Shown here: positions 9,240-17,867 of the stretch, piece by piece
How positions within the stretch are numbered: position 1 is the first letter of the stretch
Layout: the number at the start of each line of letters is the position of its first letter
NCBI RefSeq assembly: GCF_013377905.1
Contig: NZ_JABKAV010000021.1
Coordinates: 1 to 55,415 of the forward strand
Length of the DNA stretch: 55,415 bases
Source: Hymenobacter terrestris
Lineage (GTDB): Bacteria > Bacteroidota > Bacteroidia > Cytophagales > Hymenobacteraceae
Direction of reading: 5' to 3'
The notes under the pieces: model-generated
Seen by the model: the letters and a program-made list of their open reading frames with translations, nothing else
The model's database searches: none
What the model was told of the DNA's origin: nothing
Position numbers and translations under genes: made by a program

Positions 9240-9274
9240 AAGCCTCCTGGACTCTGGTTCGGGAGGCTTTTTTG
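9240..9274 (+). terminator. Terminator of S41 protease
   Basis: AGCCTCC (9241-9247) pairs with GGAGGCT (9262-9268), followed by six Ts. Confidence 0.8.
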
Positions 9275-9419
9275 TTTCCCTGTCATCACCCCTATTCACC
9301 TTAGTAAATAGACACACATAGACCCACATAATATCCAGCTCTATGTTTCACACAACTAATTGAATATCATTACATTAATAATGCAAATACATTGTCAATA
9401 TTTTTAGCAAATAAGAACT

Positions 9420-9427
9420 TATATTTG
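9420..9427 (+). promoter_or_regulatory. -7 box TATATTTG, sets the downstream start
   Basis: TATATTTG fits TAnnTTTG exactly and lies in a 120-base AT-rich stretch after the preceding terminator. Transcription would begin near 9434, which rules out a GTG start at 9427 and favours the ATG at 9448 or 9463. The nearest TTG (9392) is 25 bases away, slightly too far for a standard -33. Confidence 0.5.
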
Positions 9428-9447
9428 TGTCTGATGGTTTACTAATC

Positions 9448-10488
9448 ATGACGACGACAGACATGGAAACTCCGATTATCCCCCTCGTGACTGAGGAGCA
9501 GAAGCAAGCCGAGGAAACCTGGCGCAAATCGATTCCGGCCCAGGTGTTTCTCAATTACTTCTTCGCCATTAACTACCACATTCAGGAGGCTGACAATGCC
9601 CAGGGTGGCCTGCGTCACCTCCCCTATTTCCGGGCGCACCAGCCCGAGCTGGCCGAGGACGACGTGCAGGCCATAACCAAGATGCTGCATGCCTGCTGGA
9701 GCACTGAGTACGCCTTGCGGGCTACTGCTGAGTTGGGCGACGAAGACTACCTGCGCAACGCCCTGCACTGGACTTTCCCCCAAGCTTACCACACTATTAT
9801 GGCCGGTCTGCAGGCCTTTCTGTATACCACTGGCGCACGTAGCAACAACCCCGCGCTGGTGCGCCGTGAGGTGGGCCGGTTGGTAGTGCGCAATGCCTAC
9901 CCACGCCCCATTTCGTTCTATGCTGCCGGAGCCTACGGCGACTTTAGCATCCACCGCCTACCGCTGGCCGGCTACAAGGCGGGCCTGCAGATTGCGGGCA
10001 AGGAAATAGACGCCCAGGCCCAGATTGGGCAGTTTCTGCGCACAACCCGCACCATCAAGGCTAAGACCACGCGCCTGCAGGTGCAGGCCAACGCCAATAC
10101 GGCCCTGCGCAGCCAGAAGACCGGCAAGGTGCTCGATAAGTGGACGCCCGCCCATTGGCAGCAGATTACCTGGCGCCTGGGCTACACTACGCTTTTCGAC
10201 CTGCTGGGTCGTCTGCGCATTTCGCAGACCAGCCGCGAGATTGAGCGTTTTGTGGAGGCCGACATCGACTTCAGCTTGTTCCACCAGTCGCTGCTCGATA
10301 TTGTGAGCTACCTCAACGGTCTGCACGAAACCTATGTGGCCAAGGCTCTGGGCCTGGAGCGCTATGAGCAGTTGGTTGCCGAATTGCCCCGCCATCTGCA
10401 CAACTCGTTTGTGGCCGAGCGCCTGCGTACCCGCGTAACCCCGCAGCTCACCGACGATGAAACGCCGGTGCTACGCATGGCCGCATAG
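9448..10488 (+). CDS. Hypothetical protein
   Basis: 346 residues from the ATG at 9448 (a GTG at 9427 is also in frame but overlaps the -7 box). I recognise no family. The protein looks soluble, mostly helical and rich in aromatics, with no signal peptide. Readable landmarks are VFLNYFFAINYHIQEADN near the start, a middle basic segment with repeated TTRTIKAKTTRL and SQKTGKVLDKW, and a helical C-terminus with SLLDIVSYLNGLHETYV. Stand-alone gene between terminators. Codon use matches the neighbours, so recent acquisition is not suggested. Confidence 0.7.
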   Translation: MTTTDMETPIIPLVTEEQKQAEETWRKSIPAQVFLNYFFAINYHIQEADNAQGGLRHLPYFRAHQPELAEDDVQAITKMLHACWSTEYALRATAELGDEDYLRNALHWTFPQAYHTIMAGLQAFLYTTGARSNNPALVRREVGRLVVRNAYPRPISFYAAGAYGDFSIHRLPLAGYKAGLQIAGKEIDAQAQIGQFLRTTRTIKAKTTRLQVQANANTALRSQKTGKVLDKWTPAHWQQITWRLGYTTLFDLLGRLRISQTSREIERFVEADIDFSLFHQSLLDIVSYLNGLHETYVAKALGLERYEQLVAELPRHLHNSFVAERLRTRVTPQLTDDETPVLRMAA

Positions 10489-10548
10489 TTTCTGAGCTAT
10501 TTATGTTAGCTGATAGCTGTCCTTCGTACCCCCTACTGCATATATACC

Positions 10549-10581
10549 AAAGCGCTGGCCCCCTGGGTCGGCGCTTTTTGC
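10549..10581 (+). terminator. Terminator after hypothetical gene
   Basis: AAAGCGC (10549-10555) pairs with GCGCTTT (10571-10577), followed by TT. Confidence 0.65.
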
Positions 10582-10656
10582 GTCAGTACTGTTCCGTCCT
10601 GAAAGAGCAGCAGCTTATAGCAAAATGAAGGGTTAGGTTAGGCGGGCAGGCTGCGC

Positions 10657-10664
10657 TATTTTTG
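10657..10664 (+). promoter_or_regulatory. -7 box TATTTTTG of lysS
   Basis: TATTTTTG matches TAnnTTTG. Transcription would start near 10671, so the in-frame TTG at 10662 cannot be the start and the ATG at 10713 is used. No clear -33 element. Confidence 0.5.
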
Positions 10665-10712
10665 CGGCTTGACTTAGCCCCGCTCCTTGCGGGGCCGCTA
10701 CCCCCTCATCCT

Positions 10713-12269
10713 ATGCAGCACCTCAGCGAACAGGAGATCATCCGGCGCAATAAACTAACCGAGCTCCAGCAGCTCGGCATCGAGCCCTACCCTTCGGAGC
10801 TATTCGATGTGAGCTTCTACGCCCAGGAAATTCTCGATAACTATCACGTCGAGCTCAACAACTTTCAGGAGGTAAGCCTAGCGGGCCGGCTGATGTCGAT
10901 GCGGGTGAAAGGTAAAGCCTCATTTGCTGAGCTGCAGGACGCTTCGGGCCGGATTCAGCTATACATCAACCGCGACGAAATCTGCCCCGGCGAAGACAAG
11001 GAGCTATATAATACGGTTTTCAAGAAGCTGCTCGACTTGGGCGACTTCATTGGCGTAACCGGCCGGGTGTTTAAAACGATGGTGGGCGAAACTTCCGTTC
11101 ACGTAACCGGCCTGACGGTGCTATGTAAAGCCCTGCGGCCCCTGCCCGTAGTAAAGGAGCGTACCGACGAAGCCACCGGCGAGAAAATCACCTACGACGC
11201 CTTCACCGACCCCGAGCAGCGTTACCGCCAGCGCTACGTGGATCTGGTGGTTAACCCGCACGTGCGCGAGGCTTTCATCAAGCGCACCCAGCTGGTGCAG
11301 GCCATGCGCAACTACCTCAACGATAAGGGCTACCTGGAGGTGGAAACGCCCATTCTGCAGCCTTTGTACGGTGGCGCGGCAGCACGCCCCTTTAAAACGC
11401 ACCACAACACGCTGGACATGACGCTATACCTGCGCATTGCCAACGAGCTGTACCTGAAGCGCCTGATTGTGGGTGGCTTCGATGGGGTATACGAGTTCAG
11501 CAAGGACTTCCGCAATGAGGGTATGTCGCGGTTCCACAACCCCGAGTTCACTCAGATGGAGCTGTACGTAGCCTACAAGGACTACTACTGGATGATGGAT
11601 TTGGTGGAGGAAATGGTGGAGCGCGTGGCCATGGCGCTGCACGGCAAAACCGAGGTGCAGGTAGGCAACAACCTCATCAATTTCCAGCGCCCCTGGAAGC
11701 GCTACACGATGGCCGAATCCATCGAGCACTTCACCGGCTTCAACATTGAAGGCAAGAGTGAGGAGGAGTTGCGCGCCGCCGCCAAAGACCTGAAAGTAGG
11801 CCTCGACCCGAGCATGGGCAAAGCCAAAATCATCGACGAAATCTTTGGTGAGCATGTGGAGCCCAAGCTCATCCAGCCCACGTTCATCACCGATTACCCG
11901 GTGGAGATGTCGCCACTAGCCAAGAAGCACCGCAGCAAGCCGGGATTGGTGGAGCGGTTCGAAGCCATCTGCAACGGCAAGGAAATCTGCAACGCCTTCT
12001 CTGAGCTCAACGACCCCATCGACCAGCGCGCCCGTTTCGAAGAGCAGCTGGAACTGGGTAAGCGAGGCGACACCGAAGCCATGGTGCTCGACGAGGACTT
12101 CCTGCGGGCCCTCGAATACGGCATGCCGCCCACGGCCGGATTGGGAATCGGCATCGACCGCCTGAGCATGATTATGACCAACTCCAATTCCATCCAGGAC
12201 GTGCTCTTTTTCCCGCAGATGAAGCCGGAGTACACAAAGTCGGAAAATGCCCCGCACCCCGAGCAATAA
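10713..12269 (+). CDS. lysS: Lysyl-tRNA synthetase, class II
   Basis: Charges tRNA-Lys with lysine using ATP. 518 residues from the ATG at 10713. An N-terminal OB-fold anticodon-binding domain ([19 protein letters not shown]) precedes the class II catalytic core: motif 1 around 193-213 ([11 protein letters not shown]), motif 2 around 265-285 ([18 protein letters not shown]) and motif 3 around 476-488 ([13 protein letters not shown]). Length is standard for bacterial LysS. The 17 codons upstream of 10713 overlap the -7 box and read as untranslated leader. Ends at a 12-bp-stem terminator. Confidence 0.97.
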   Translation: MQHLSEQEIIRRNKLTELQQLGIEPYPSELFDVSFYAQEILDNYHVELNNFQEVSLAGRLMSMRVKGKASFAELQDASGRIQLYINRDEICPGEDKELYNTVFKKLLDLGDFIGVTGRVFKTMVGETSVHVTGLTVLCKALRPLPVVKERTDEATGEKITYDAFTDPEQRYRQRYVDLVVNPHVREAFIKRTQLVQAMRNYLNDKGYLEVETPILQPLYGGAAARPFKTHHNTLDMTLYLRIANELYLKRLIVGGFDGVYEFSKDFRNEGMSRFHNPEFTQMELYVAYKDYYWMMDLVEEMVERVAMALHGKTEVQVGNNLINFQRPWKRYTMAESIEHFTGFNIEGKSEEELRAAAKDLKVGLDPSMGKAKIIDEIFGEHVEPKLIQPTFITDYPVEMSPLAKKHRSKPGLVERFEAICNGKEICNAFSELNDPIDQRARFEEQLELGKRGDTEAMVLDEDFLRALEYGMPPTAGLGIGIDRLSMIMTNSNSIQDVLFFPQMKPEYTKSENAPHPEQ

Positions 12270-12277
12270 GCAGTAGG

Positions 12278-12326
12278 CGAGCGAGTAGGACAGGCTATAC
12301 GAGGCCAACCCTACTCGCTCGTTTTT
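12278..12326 (+). terminator. Terminator of lysS
   Basis: CGAGCGAGTAGG (12278-12289) pairs perfectly with CCTACTCGCTCG (12310-12321), followed by five Ts. Confidence 0.85.
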
Positions 12327-12346
12327 AACCAGACCACATAAAAGAA

Positions 12347-12385
12347 GAAAGCCTCCCGTCAATAAGGACGAGAGGCTTTCTTTAT
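12347..12385. terminator. Second, bidirectional terminator between convergent genes
   Basis: GAAAGCCTC (12347-12355) pairs with GAGGCTTTC (12372-12380), with an inner CGTC/GACG stem. It sits between lysS and the minus-strand YtxH gene and may serve both. The 210 bases from 12386 to the YtxH stop show only a weak 7-bp inverted repeat (CTGTCAG at 12453, CTGACAG at 12476). Confidence 0.65.
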
Positions 12386-12596
12386 TTACAAACCGCCTAC
12401 CATTCAAGGCAGGGCCAAGACAGAAATGTGCGATGGGCAACAATTAATTTTGCTGTCAGGCTATTTAACCAGGTTCTGACAGAAGCTTAACGGCCGGCAA
12501 TTTTACTGGAATGGCTTCTCCACCTATCTTTCAGGCGGCTTGTACACATGTTTACGGAAACGCTGAATACATGGTTACATCAACTGAAAAAATAAT

Positions 12597-12893
12597 TTAT
12601 ATCCCGGCGCCGGGACCAGATGGCTGATTCATGGAGCTGAGCAGGTCGTCGGCGGCCGTACGGTCGGCAGACTGCTGCTCGGAGTTGGCAGGAGCGTTGC
12701 CGGTTAAGGAATCCAAGCGGGCCTTACCCTCTCTCAGCAGCTTCGCGAGGTCTTTGTTAAGCTTACCCGCCGATTCTTTGATATCGGCACGGGCTTCATC
12801 ACCGGTTTCGGGAGCCAGTAGCAAGCCGGCCACAATGCCAGCTGTAGCGCCAGCCAGCAGCGAGAGAATTACTTTGCCTTTCGTGTCTTGCAT
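12597..12893 (-). CDS. YtxH domain protein
   Basis: 98 residues. The N-terminus has the YtxH layout: a single glycine-rich membrane segment (VILSLLAGATAGIVAGLLLAP) followed by ETGDEAR, then an amphipathic helix (IKESAGKLNKDLAKLLREGK) and a low-complexity tail. YtxH proteins are stress-associated, membrane-anchored proteins of unknown mechanism. Same strand as the larger YtxH-CsbD gene at 13032, but a terminator at 12983 separates the two. Confidence 0.85.
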   Translation of the reverse strand: MQDTKGKVILSLLAGATAGIVAGLLLAPETGDEARADIKESAGKLNKDLAKLLREGKARLDSLTGNAPANSEQQSADRTAADDLLSSMNQPSGPGAGI

Positions 12894-12975
12894 GATTGAA
12901 GGGAAATAATGGCGTTAGATGGCAGCCACTGCGGCCTGCCCGCTTTTATAACGCGGCAACGGCAGGTGGGTTTAC

Positions 12976-13010
12976 ACAAAAAGCCCCTGCCTTGCAAAAA
13001 GACAGGGGCC
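12976..13010 (-). terminator. Terminator of YtxH-CsbD gene
   Basis: GCCCCTG (12983-12989) pairs with CAGGGGC (13003-13009). On the minus strand the stem is followed by TTTTTGTG. Confidence 0.75.
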
Positions 13011-13031
13011 TTTGTTGTTATGAAGCTCGAC

Positions 13032-13466
13032 CTACAGATCGTTGAGCATCTTCACTACTTCGTTCTTGGCTTTGCCGAGCTTGGTCTGCAAACGTCCAAC
13101 CAACTCGTCGCTTTTGCCTTCAGCGTAGGTCAGGTCCTCGTCGGTCAGCTGCGCATACTGCTGCTTCAGCTTGCCTTTCAGATCGTCCCAGTTGCCTTTC
13201 AGCTTCAGGCTACCGCCAGCACCGGTCAGGCCCATGTCTTCGAGCTTTTCGATGTAGCCTTTGAACTTAGAATCGAGGTCTTCACCGTACTTGGAGAGTT
13301 GGTCGCCGAGTTGGCCGCTGTACTTAGTGGCAGCGCTGCCGAGTTTATTACGGGTTTCTTTGCCTTTATCAGGAGCCATCAGGAGGCCCGCAATGATACC
13401 GGCACCAGCACCGGCAATAACAGCGAGGAGAATTTTACCCGAGTTGTCTTCTTCGTAATGCGACAT
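13032..13466 (-). CDS. YtxH-CsbD fusion stress protein
   Basis: 144 residues with two recognisable parts. Residues 10-40 are a YtxH membrane segment (LLAVIAGAGAGIIAGLLMAP then DKGKETR). A linker helix follows (YSGQLGDQLSKYGEDLDSKF). Residues about 90-142 read as a CsbD-like domain: NWDDLKGKLKQQYAQLTDED, then YAEGKSDELVGRLQTKLG. CsbD proteins are normally free small stress proteins of general stress regulons; here the domain would be tethered to the inner membrane. Assignment of the CsbD half rests on the NW..LKGK and EGK.D.L.G signature. Function unknown beyond stress association. Confidence 0.8.
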   Translation of the reverse strand: MSHYEEDNSGKILLAVIAGAGAGIIAGLLMAPDKGKETRNKLGSAATKYSGQLGDQLSKYGEDLDSKFKGYIEKLEDMGLTGAGGSLKLKGNWDDLKGKLKQQYAQLTDEDLTYAEGKSDELVGRLQTKLGKAKNEVVKMLNDL

Positions 13467-13678
13467 GTTGTGGAGAGAAAGGTTGGAAATAGAGATTCAA
13501 AGGAAGCGGAAACGAGGCGCATAACTGCTGAGCCTGGCCGCCGGTTATGGCTCCCTATACGAAGCCGGGCGGGCGGGGTTATACGCGGGCCGAAAAATCG
13601 ATTGAAAATATACTAAAGCGGCTATACTATCGTAGTAGCTGTGTTACTGTCTCTAACCTTCGCCCTTATCTTAGCGCC

Positions 13679-13927
13679 ATGCTCACCCGACTGTTTTGCT
13701 GCCTGCTGTTGCTACCGGCCCTTATAGCCTGCCAACGCAGCTACCCTACCACCGCCGCCGATCCGCTCTGCATCGACCCGGCCAAAATTCGGCCCGACGC
13801 GGCCTGCACCATGCAGTACGACCCGGTATGCGGCTGCGACGGCAAAACCTACGGCAACGCCTGCCAGGCTACCAACGCCGGCGTAACCAGCTCCACCCCT
13901 GGCGAGTGTCCCGGCCGAACAAATTAA
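13679..13927 (+). CDS. Kazal-type lipoprotein
   Basis: 82 residues from the ATG at 13679. A short lipoprotein signal ends in LIAC (Cys18). After a brief linker comes a single Kazal-type domain with the core [18 protein letters not shown] and the closing Cys of GEC. Cysteine spacing is right for three disulfides counting the Cys before the core. Kazal domains inhibit serine proteases in animals; in bacteria such lipoproteins are common but rarely tested. Earlier in-frame starts give an unlikely charged extension, so the signal-peptide ATG was chosen. The cupin gene follows after 20 bases, possibly co-transcribed. Confidence 0.85.
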   Translation: MLTRLFCCLLLLPALIACQRSYPTTAADPLCIDPAKIRPDAACTMQYDPVCGCDGKTYGNACQATNAGVTSSTPGECPGRTN

Positions 13928-13947
13928 TTCTTCACCAGCTTTTACTA

Positions 13948-14319
13948 ATGTCTGAAAAACGCTATTTCCGCCAGCAAAACCCCTTTATAGTGCCCACCAC
14001 CGATGGCAAACTCATCGAGGAGCACATCGGCCAGGCCAGCACCGGCACCAGCCAGTACAGCGTGGCCCACATGGTGGCCCCGCCCCAGTGGAGCGAGCCC
14101 CACCAGCGCCCCGAGTTCGACGAAGTAACGATTGTCGTGCGCGGCCGCAAACGGTTCGAGATTGACGGTGATGTAGTAGAGCTAAGCGCCGGCGAGTCGC
14201 TGCTGATTAAGGCCGGGGCGCGGGTGCGCTACTCCAACCCCTTCGACGCCGAGTGCGAGTATTGGTCCATCTGCGTGCCTGCCTTCAGCCCGGCAACTGT
14301 TAATCGGGAGGAGGAATAA
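13948..14319 (+). CDS. Cupin domain protein
   Basis: 123 residues from ATG 13948. A single small cupin barrel: motif 1 region EPHQRPEFDEVTIVVRGRKRFEIDGD and motif 2 region LSAGESLLIKAGARVRYSNP. The motif 1 histidine (EPHQRPE) and glutamates are present, but the second motif lacks the usual histidine, so metal binding is uncertain. Likely cytoplasmic. It follows the Kazal gene by 20 bases and converges on the dead response regulator. Substrate unknown. Confidence 0.8.
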   Translation: MSEKRYFRQQNPFIVPTTDGKLIEEHIGQASTGTSQYSVAHMVAPPQWSEPHQRPEFDEVTIVVRGRKRFEIDGDVVELSAGESLLIKAGARVRYSNPFDAECEYWSICVPAFSPATVNREEE

Positions 14320-14332
14320 GAGTCGGCAGCCC

Positions 14333-15106
14333 TTACTTGAGGCCCACCCAGCGGCGCAACTCGGGCGTACGGTGGGTGCTGGTCGTGAGGGCTACCCCAG
14401 CACTTTTCAGGTGTACCACCAGCGTATCGTTGAAGTAGAGTTCGAGCCGCTCGATAGCACCCAGCTGCACCATTTCGGTGCGGTTGAGCCGAAAGAACTG
14501 CGCCGGGTCGAGTTGGGCTTCGAGCTGGCTCAGACTTTCGTTGAGCACGAAGCTCTTGCTCTGGGCATCGAAGGCGTGCGTTACGCCGTTGCGCAGCTGG
14601 AAGTAGTGCAGCTCGGCTACATCGAGCAGGTACAGGCCTTGGCGGGTTTTGCTCACGAGGCGCTGCTTGTAAGCCGGGGCTGCTACGGAGTCCGCGCCGC
14701 CGCCCAGCGTGGCGGCTAGCTGCTGCAGCACGCCCGCCTGAAATGACTGGCGCAGCCGCTCAAACTTCTGCATGGCCACCGCAAACTGCGCGTACTGCAC
14801 CGGCTTGAGCACATAAGCAATGACGTTCTACTCTAAGGCCTGCACTAGAAACGAGTCGTAGGCAGTGACGGAGATGATAGGGCTGCTGACGGCCACCTGC
14901 CCGAACAGCTGGAACACGTTGCCGTCGAGCAACTCAATATCCAATAGAATAAGGTTGGGGGTCGGGTGCTGATGCAGGAAATCTGCGGCCTCACTCATCT
15001 ACTGACACTCGCCCACAATGGTGGCCGTTGGGGCGTAGCGCAGGGCAAAGCGGCTAAGCTGGTTAAAGGCGGGTTCCTCGTCTTCAACCAACAGCAAACT
15101 AAGCAT
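14333..15106 (-). pseudogene. LytR-type response regulator with two amber codons
   Basis: One continuous frame of 258 codons with TAG at codon 36 (15001-14999) and codon 93 (14830-14828) and no frameshift. Before and between the stops lies a receiver domain (LLLVEDEEPAF acidic pocket, LILLDIELLDG phosphoacceptor Asp, SPIISVTAYD, then AYVLKP with the conserved Lys). After it is a LytTR DNA-binding domain (YFQLRNGVTHAF to FFRLNRTEMVQL). The last 159 codons remain open and could still give a bare LytTR protein. It lies 34 bases after the remains of the partner kinase. Read-through or a sequencing error is possible, but two ambers plus a ruined kinase favour decay. Confidence 0.85.
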
Positions 15107-15140
15107 TGGCGGTAGCAGGATTTTGGATTGAAAGTGGCGT

Positions 15141-15585
15141 TCACGCTGGTAATGGGTCCAGCCGGCTCAGCGGCAGCGTCACGCTAAACTATTCCGCCGA
15201 CTGACTCCTCCACCCGCACCGGCACATCGTGCAGCAAAGCCAACCGGGCACGCAGGCCGGCTAGGCCGCTGCCTTCGCACGGCGCGGGCACCGGCCGGGG
15301 CTGGCGGGCGTTGCGCATTTTCAGGCTGGTGGCCGTTATCATAAGCTGCACCCGCAATGGTTTGGCGCGGCTGCCCAGTTTGTGCTTGAGGGCGTTGGTG
15401 AGCACTTCCTGCCCTACCCTAGGCGGAATCAGCAGGTTTCCCAGCTCGGCATTAGGCACCCGTATGTCCTCCTCGAATACATACGCCGCCCCGAACCGAC
15501 GCTGCAGCATAAACTGATAGTCGCGCAGGAAGGCCAGCTCCTCCGTCAGCGGCACAGAAATTGGGCGAGTGCCGGGAGGCCGGGC
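15141..15585 (-). pseudogene. LytS-type histidine kinase remnant
   Basis: Only the C-terminal part of a His_kinase/HATPase protein survives: PLTEELAFLRDYQFMLQ, then LLIPPRVGQEVLTNALKHK (N-box, with an unusual final Lys) and GSGLAGLRARLALLHD (G-box). The sensor, membrane helices and phospho-His region are missing; the frame runs straight into the dienelactone hydrolase promoter region. The 123-codon open part ends at TAG 15184, but the expected family ending SVTLPL appears just downstream in another frame, stopping at 15141, so a frameshift is present too. With the amber-interrupted regulator this is a dead two-component pair. Confidence 0.75.
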
Positions 15586-15650
15586 GCGAATGACCGAAAG
15601 CGTGCTCTCGAATTCGTTACCTTTCCCTTTCTCACATTTACCCCCGCCCC

Positions 15651-16514
15651 ATGGACCAACGCATTATCACGCTCTTTGACGAGTACACCCACGCCCCGCT
15701 CAGCCGTCGCGACTTTCTGGACCGGCTCCAGAAGTTAGCTGGCAGCACGGCGCTGGCGGCAGCCGCGCTGGCCGTGCTGGAACCGGGTTACGCCAGTGCC
15801 GCCACTGCGCCTGCCGCGGCCACGGGCCTACGCGAAGAAACCGTGACCTGGCCGGGCGCGGCCGGCGTTACCATGCAAGGCTACCTGGTACACCCAAAAG
15901 GCCGGAAAAAGCGCGGTGCCGTGGTAGTCATTCACGAAAACAGGGGCCTTACGCCGCACATCAAGGATATAACCCGGCGCGTGGCCGAGGCTGGCTATCT
16001 GGCCCTGGGCGTCGATGGGCTATCGGAGTTCGGCGGCACCCCGGCCAACGAGGATGAGGGCCGGACCCTCATCAGCAAGCTGGACAAAGACCAGACGCTG
16101 ACCAACTATCTGGCCGCCCTGACCTACCTGCGCCAGCACCCCGACAGTAACGGCCGCACCGGCTGCGTGGGTTTTTGCTGGGGCGGAGCCTTAGCCAACC
16201 GCCTCGCCGTGCACGATGCCCAACTGAATGCCGCCGTGGCTTACTACGGTACACAACCGCCCGCCGCAGAAGCCGCCAATATCAAAGCGCATCTGCTGTT
16301 GCACTACGCTGCCCTCGACGAGCGAGTGAATGCCGGCAAAGACGCTTGGCAAGCAGCATTGCAGGCTGTGGGCACCAAGTACGAGCAGTTTGTATATGAG
16401 GGGGTAAACCACGCCTTCAACAATGACACCTCACCTGCCCGCTATAATGCCCAAGCAGCAGCCCAAGCCTGGGGCCGGACCCTAGCGCTGTTTCGGGAAC
16501 AGCTACGCGGGTAA
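15651..16514 (+). CDS. Dienelactone hydrolase family protein, Tat-exported
   Basis: 287 residues. The N-terminus carries SRRDFLDRL (residues 18-26) followed by an alanine-rich hydrophobic stretch, a twin-arginine signal. The mature part is a dienelactone hydrolase alpha/beta fold: HENRGL near residue 95, nucleophile Cys176 in GFCWGG, Asp223 in ALDERV and His254 in NHAFNND form the triad. The family hydrolyses cyclic lactones and other esters; the true substrate is unknown. TACCTTTC at 15618-15625 is one base from the -7 consensus. Upstream is the truncated kinase, downstream the IS630 wreck. Confidence 0.9.
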   Translation: MDQRIITLFDEYTHAPLSRRDFLDRLQKLAGSTALAAAALAVLEPGYASAATAPAAATGLREETVTWPGAAGVTMQGYLVHPKGRKKRGAVVVIHENRGLTPHIKDITRRVAEAGYLALGVDGLSEFGGTPANEDEGRTLISKLDKDQTLTNYLAALTYLRQHPDSNGRTGCVGFCWGGALANRLAVHDAQLNAAVAYYGTQPPAAEAANIKAHLLLHYAALDERVNAGKDAWQAALQAVGTKYEQFVYEGVNHAFNNDTSPARYNAQAAAQAWGRTLALFREQLRG

Positions 16515-16569
16515 ACAGGTGGGGTGAGCAACGCCGCAGCTAATGGTCTTCTAACTTAATGTTCAGTAA

Positions 16570-17391
16570 TTATTTTGGGTAGTCCATATTGAGAGTTTCT
16601 AATTTTTTCGTGGGCTTTTTTAGTCGTAAAAGACCAATTGACTTTAGTGGGGGCCTGATTGTAATTAACTTACTAGGCTAGTCCCCTGTTCAAGTCGTTG
16701 AAGTAGCCGATGTGTCTGTCGAGACACTGGCGGGAAAGGGCAGCAAACTGGGTTTCGGCCATGTTGAGCCAAGAGCTGTGCATGGATCCATACCTAGGCA
16801 AAATTGACGTAATTCAGGCCGCCTTCCAGCAGTTGCAACGCCCCAATCAGTGTCAGGCAGCGGCTCAGTTTCGATATGCTGCCCACCTAGGGCTCAGGTA
16901 TGCTGGCGGTAGTCGTGAAGGATTAAGCCTGTTTAGCAAAAAAACGGAAGCGGGCCACATCAGGCTGCGGGCAGACCGTTTCCACATGCGCGGCCTGCGC
17001 CGGGCACACCCGCTCACGGATGCACAAAGTGGCTTGAGTACTCTTTTTGCGGCGTAGTCTATACGCGTCCAATACGGCCCAGATGCTGGTTAGCTCATCG
17101 GATGACCAAATACAGCCTGTTAGACGGCGTTAAACTCGTCCAGTAAAGCATCGATATATGGCCCACATAGCCACGAGCCAAGCTTGCTCGGCTGGCGAAA
17201 TCGCCCAGCCCGCCGCTGGCTGGCGTGGCGGCTAGTGAGCCAGTTAAGCATTGCTAGTGATTTTGCTTCCGGATAAACGTAACGCTCACGTCAAAGCGCT
17301 CGACGACTTGTTGCTGGCACGAGCTAACCTGCTCACAAGTCGTGGCAACGCGAATGCGTAAATCAAGCGAATAGGGTTTACCGCTTATCCT
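16570..17391 (-). pseudogene. Decayed IS630-family transposase
   Basis: Minus-strand pieces align in order with an IS630 transposase. Near 17380 the N-terminal helix-turn-helix reads PYSLDLRIRVATTCEQ, then VVERFDVSVTFIRKQ, broken by TAG and shifted after LTGSLAATPASGG. A middle piece reads SIWAVLDAYRLRRKKSTQAT. Near 16785 the C-terminal signature reads HSSWLNMAETQFAALSRQC, and after adjacent TAG TAA come VNWSFTTKKAHEKLETLN and the final TAA at 16570. The DDE core is largely missing. Plainly inactive. Element ends and the TA target duplication could not be set. Confidence 0.75.
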
Positions 17392-17403
17392 GTGAAAATC
17401 AAC

Positions 17404-17440
17404 AATATATGATAATATTTTCACTAAATTATCATATATT
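17404..17440. repeat. AT-rich perfect hairpin
   Basis: AATATATGATAAT (17404-17416) is the exact reverse complement of 17428-17440, with an 11-base loop. It lies just outside the 5' end of the IS630 remnant and could be an IS end, a terminator-like structure or part of the susC leader. Confidence 0.5.
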
Positions 17441-17867
17441 TAGCTAACTCGCTTTAAAGCGGAGATAAGTATATGTCCAGAAAGTTACGTCTACGGTTCA
17501 CTAAGGAAGACATAGGCTCAACAGGGAGGCGGCAAAGGGATATCTCCTGCTAGCTTACATTTCTAATAGCATAGCAAATTTGTGGATAATACACTTATTT
17601 ATTTCTGTACAAGCATCTATAAAACAGTATTTTATCGCAGAAAAGAGGGATTCTGTCCTGAAACATATATAGTAGCGAGCATTACTTCTTCTTCACTAGC
17701 TTCGCTAAATCGGATGTTGCCGTCGGAAACAGAAGAAAAACGATGGATTTCGTATAAATTTCGTCTTTATTTGCCCGAAAACGTGGAAATCTTTTACGTT
17801 GTGCTTACATTTAACACTCTGAGAACATAGTAGCCATGTTTTCACTCACTTTCACTCATTTTTCTTC
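17441..17867 (+). other. Long leader region before susC, no gene seen
   Basis: About 430 bases, distinctly more AT-rich than the flanks. An 82-codon reading frame at 17582-17830 has no recognisable domain and poor codon bias and is not called. TACATTTA at 17806-17813 differs by one base from the -7 consensus and is the best promoter candidate for the SusCD operon, without a well-placed -33. Confidence 0.4.

Noticed and set aside
14333..15106. Amber codons as pyrrolysine or programmed recoding sites
   Set aside because: No supporting stem-loop or pyl gene seen, and the partner kinase is also ruined, so decay is simpler.
16710..17057. 115-codon plus-strand frame over the IS630 relic
   Set aside because: The opposite strand reads IS630 transposase motifs in order; the plus frame is a shadow.
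17582..17830. 82-codon frame in the susC leader
   Set aside because: No recognisable domain, weak codon bias and no start context; probably non-coding AT-rich leader.
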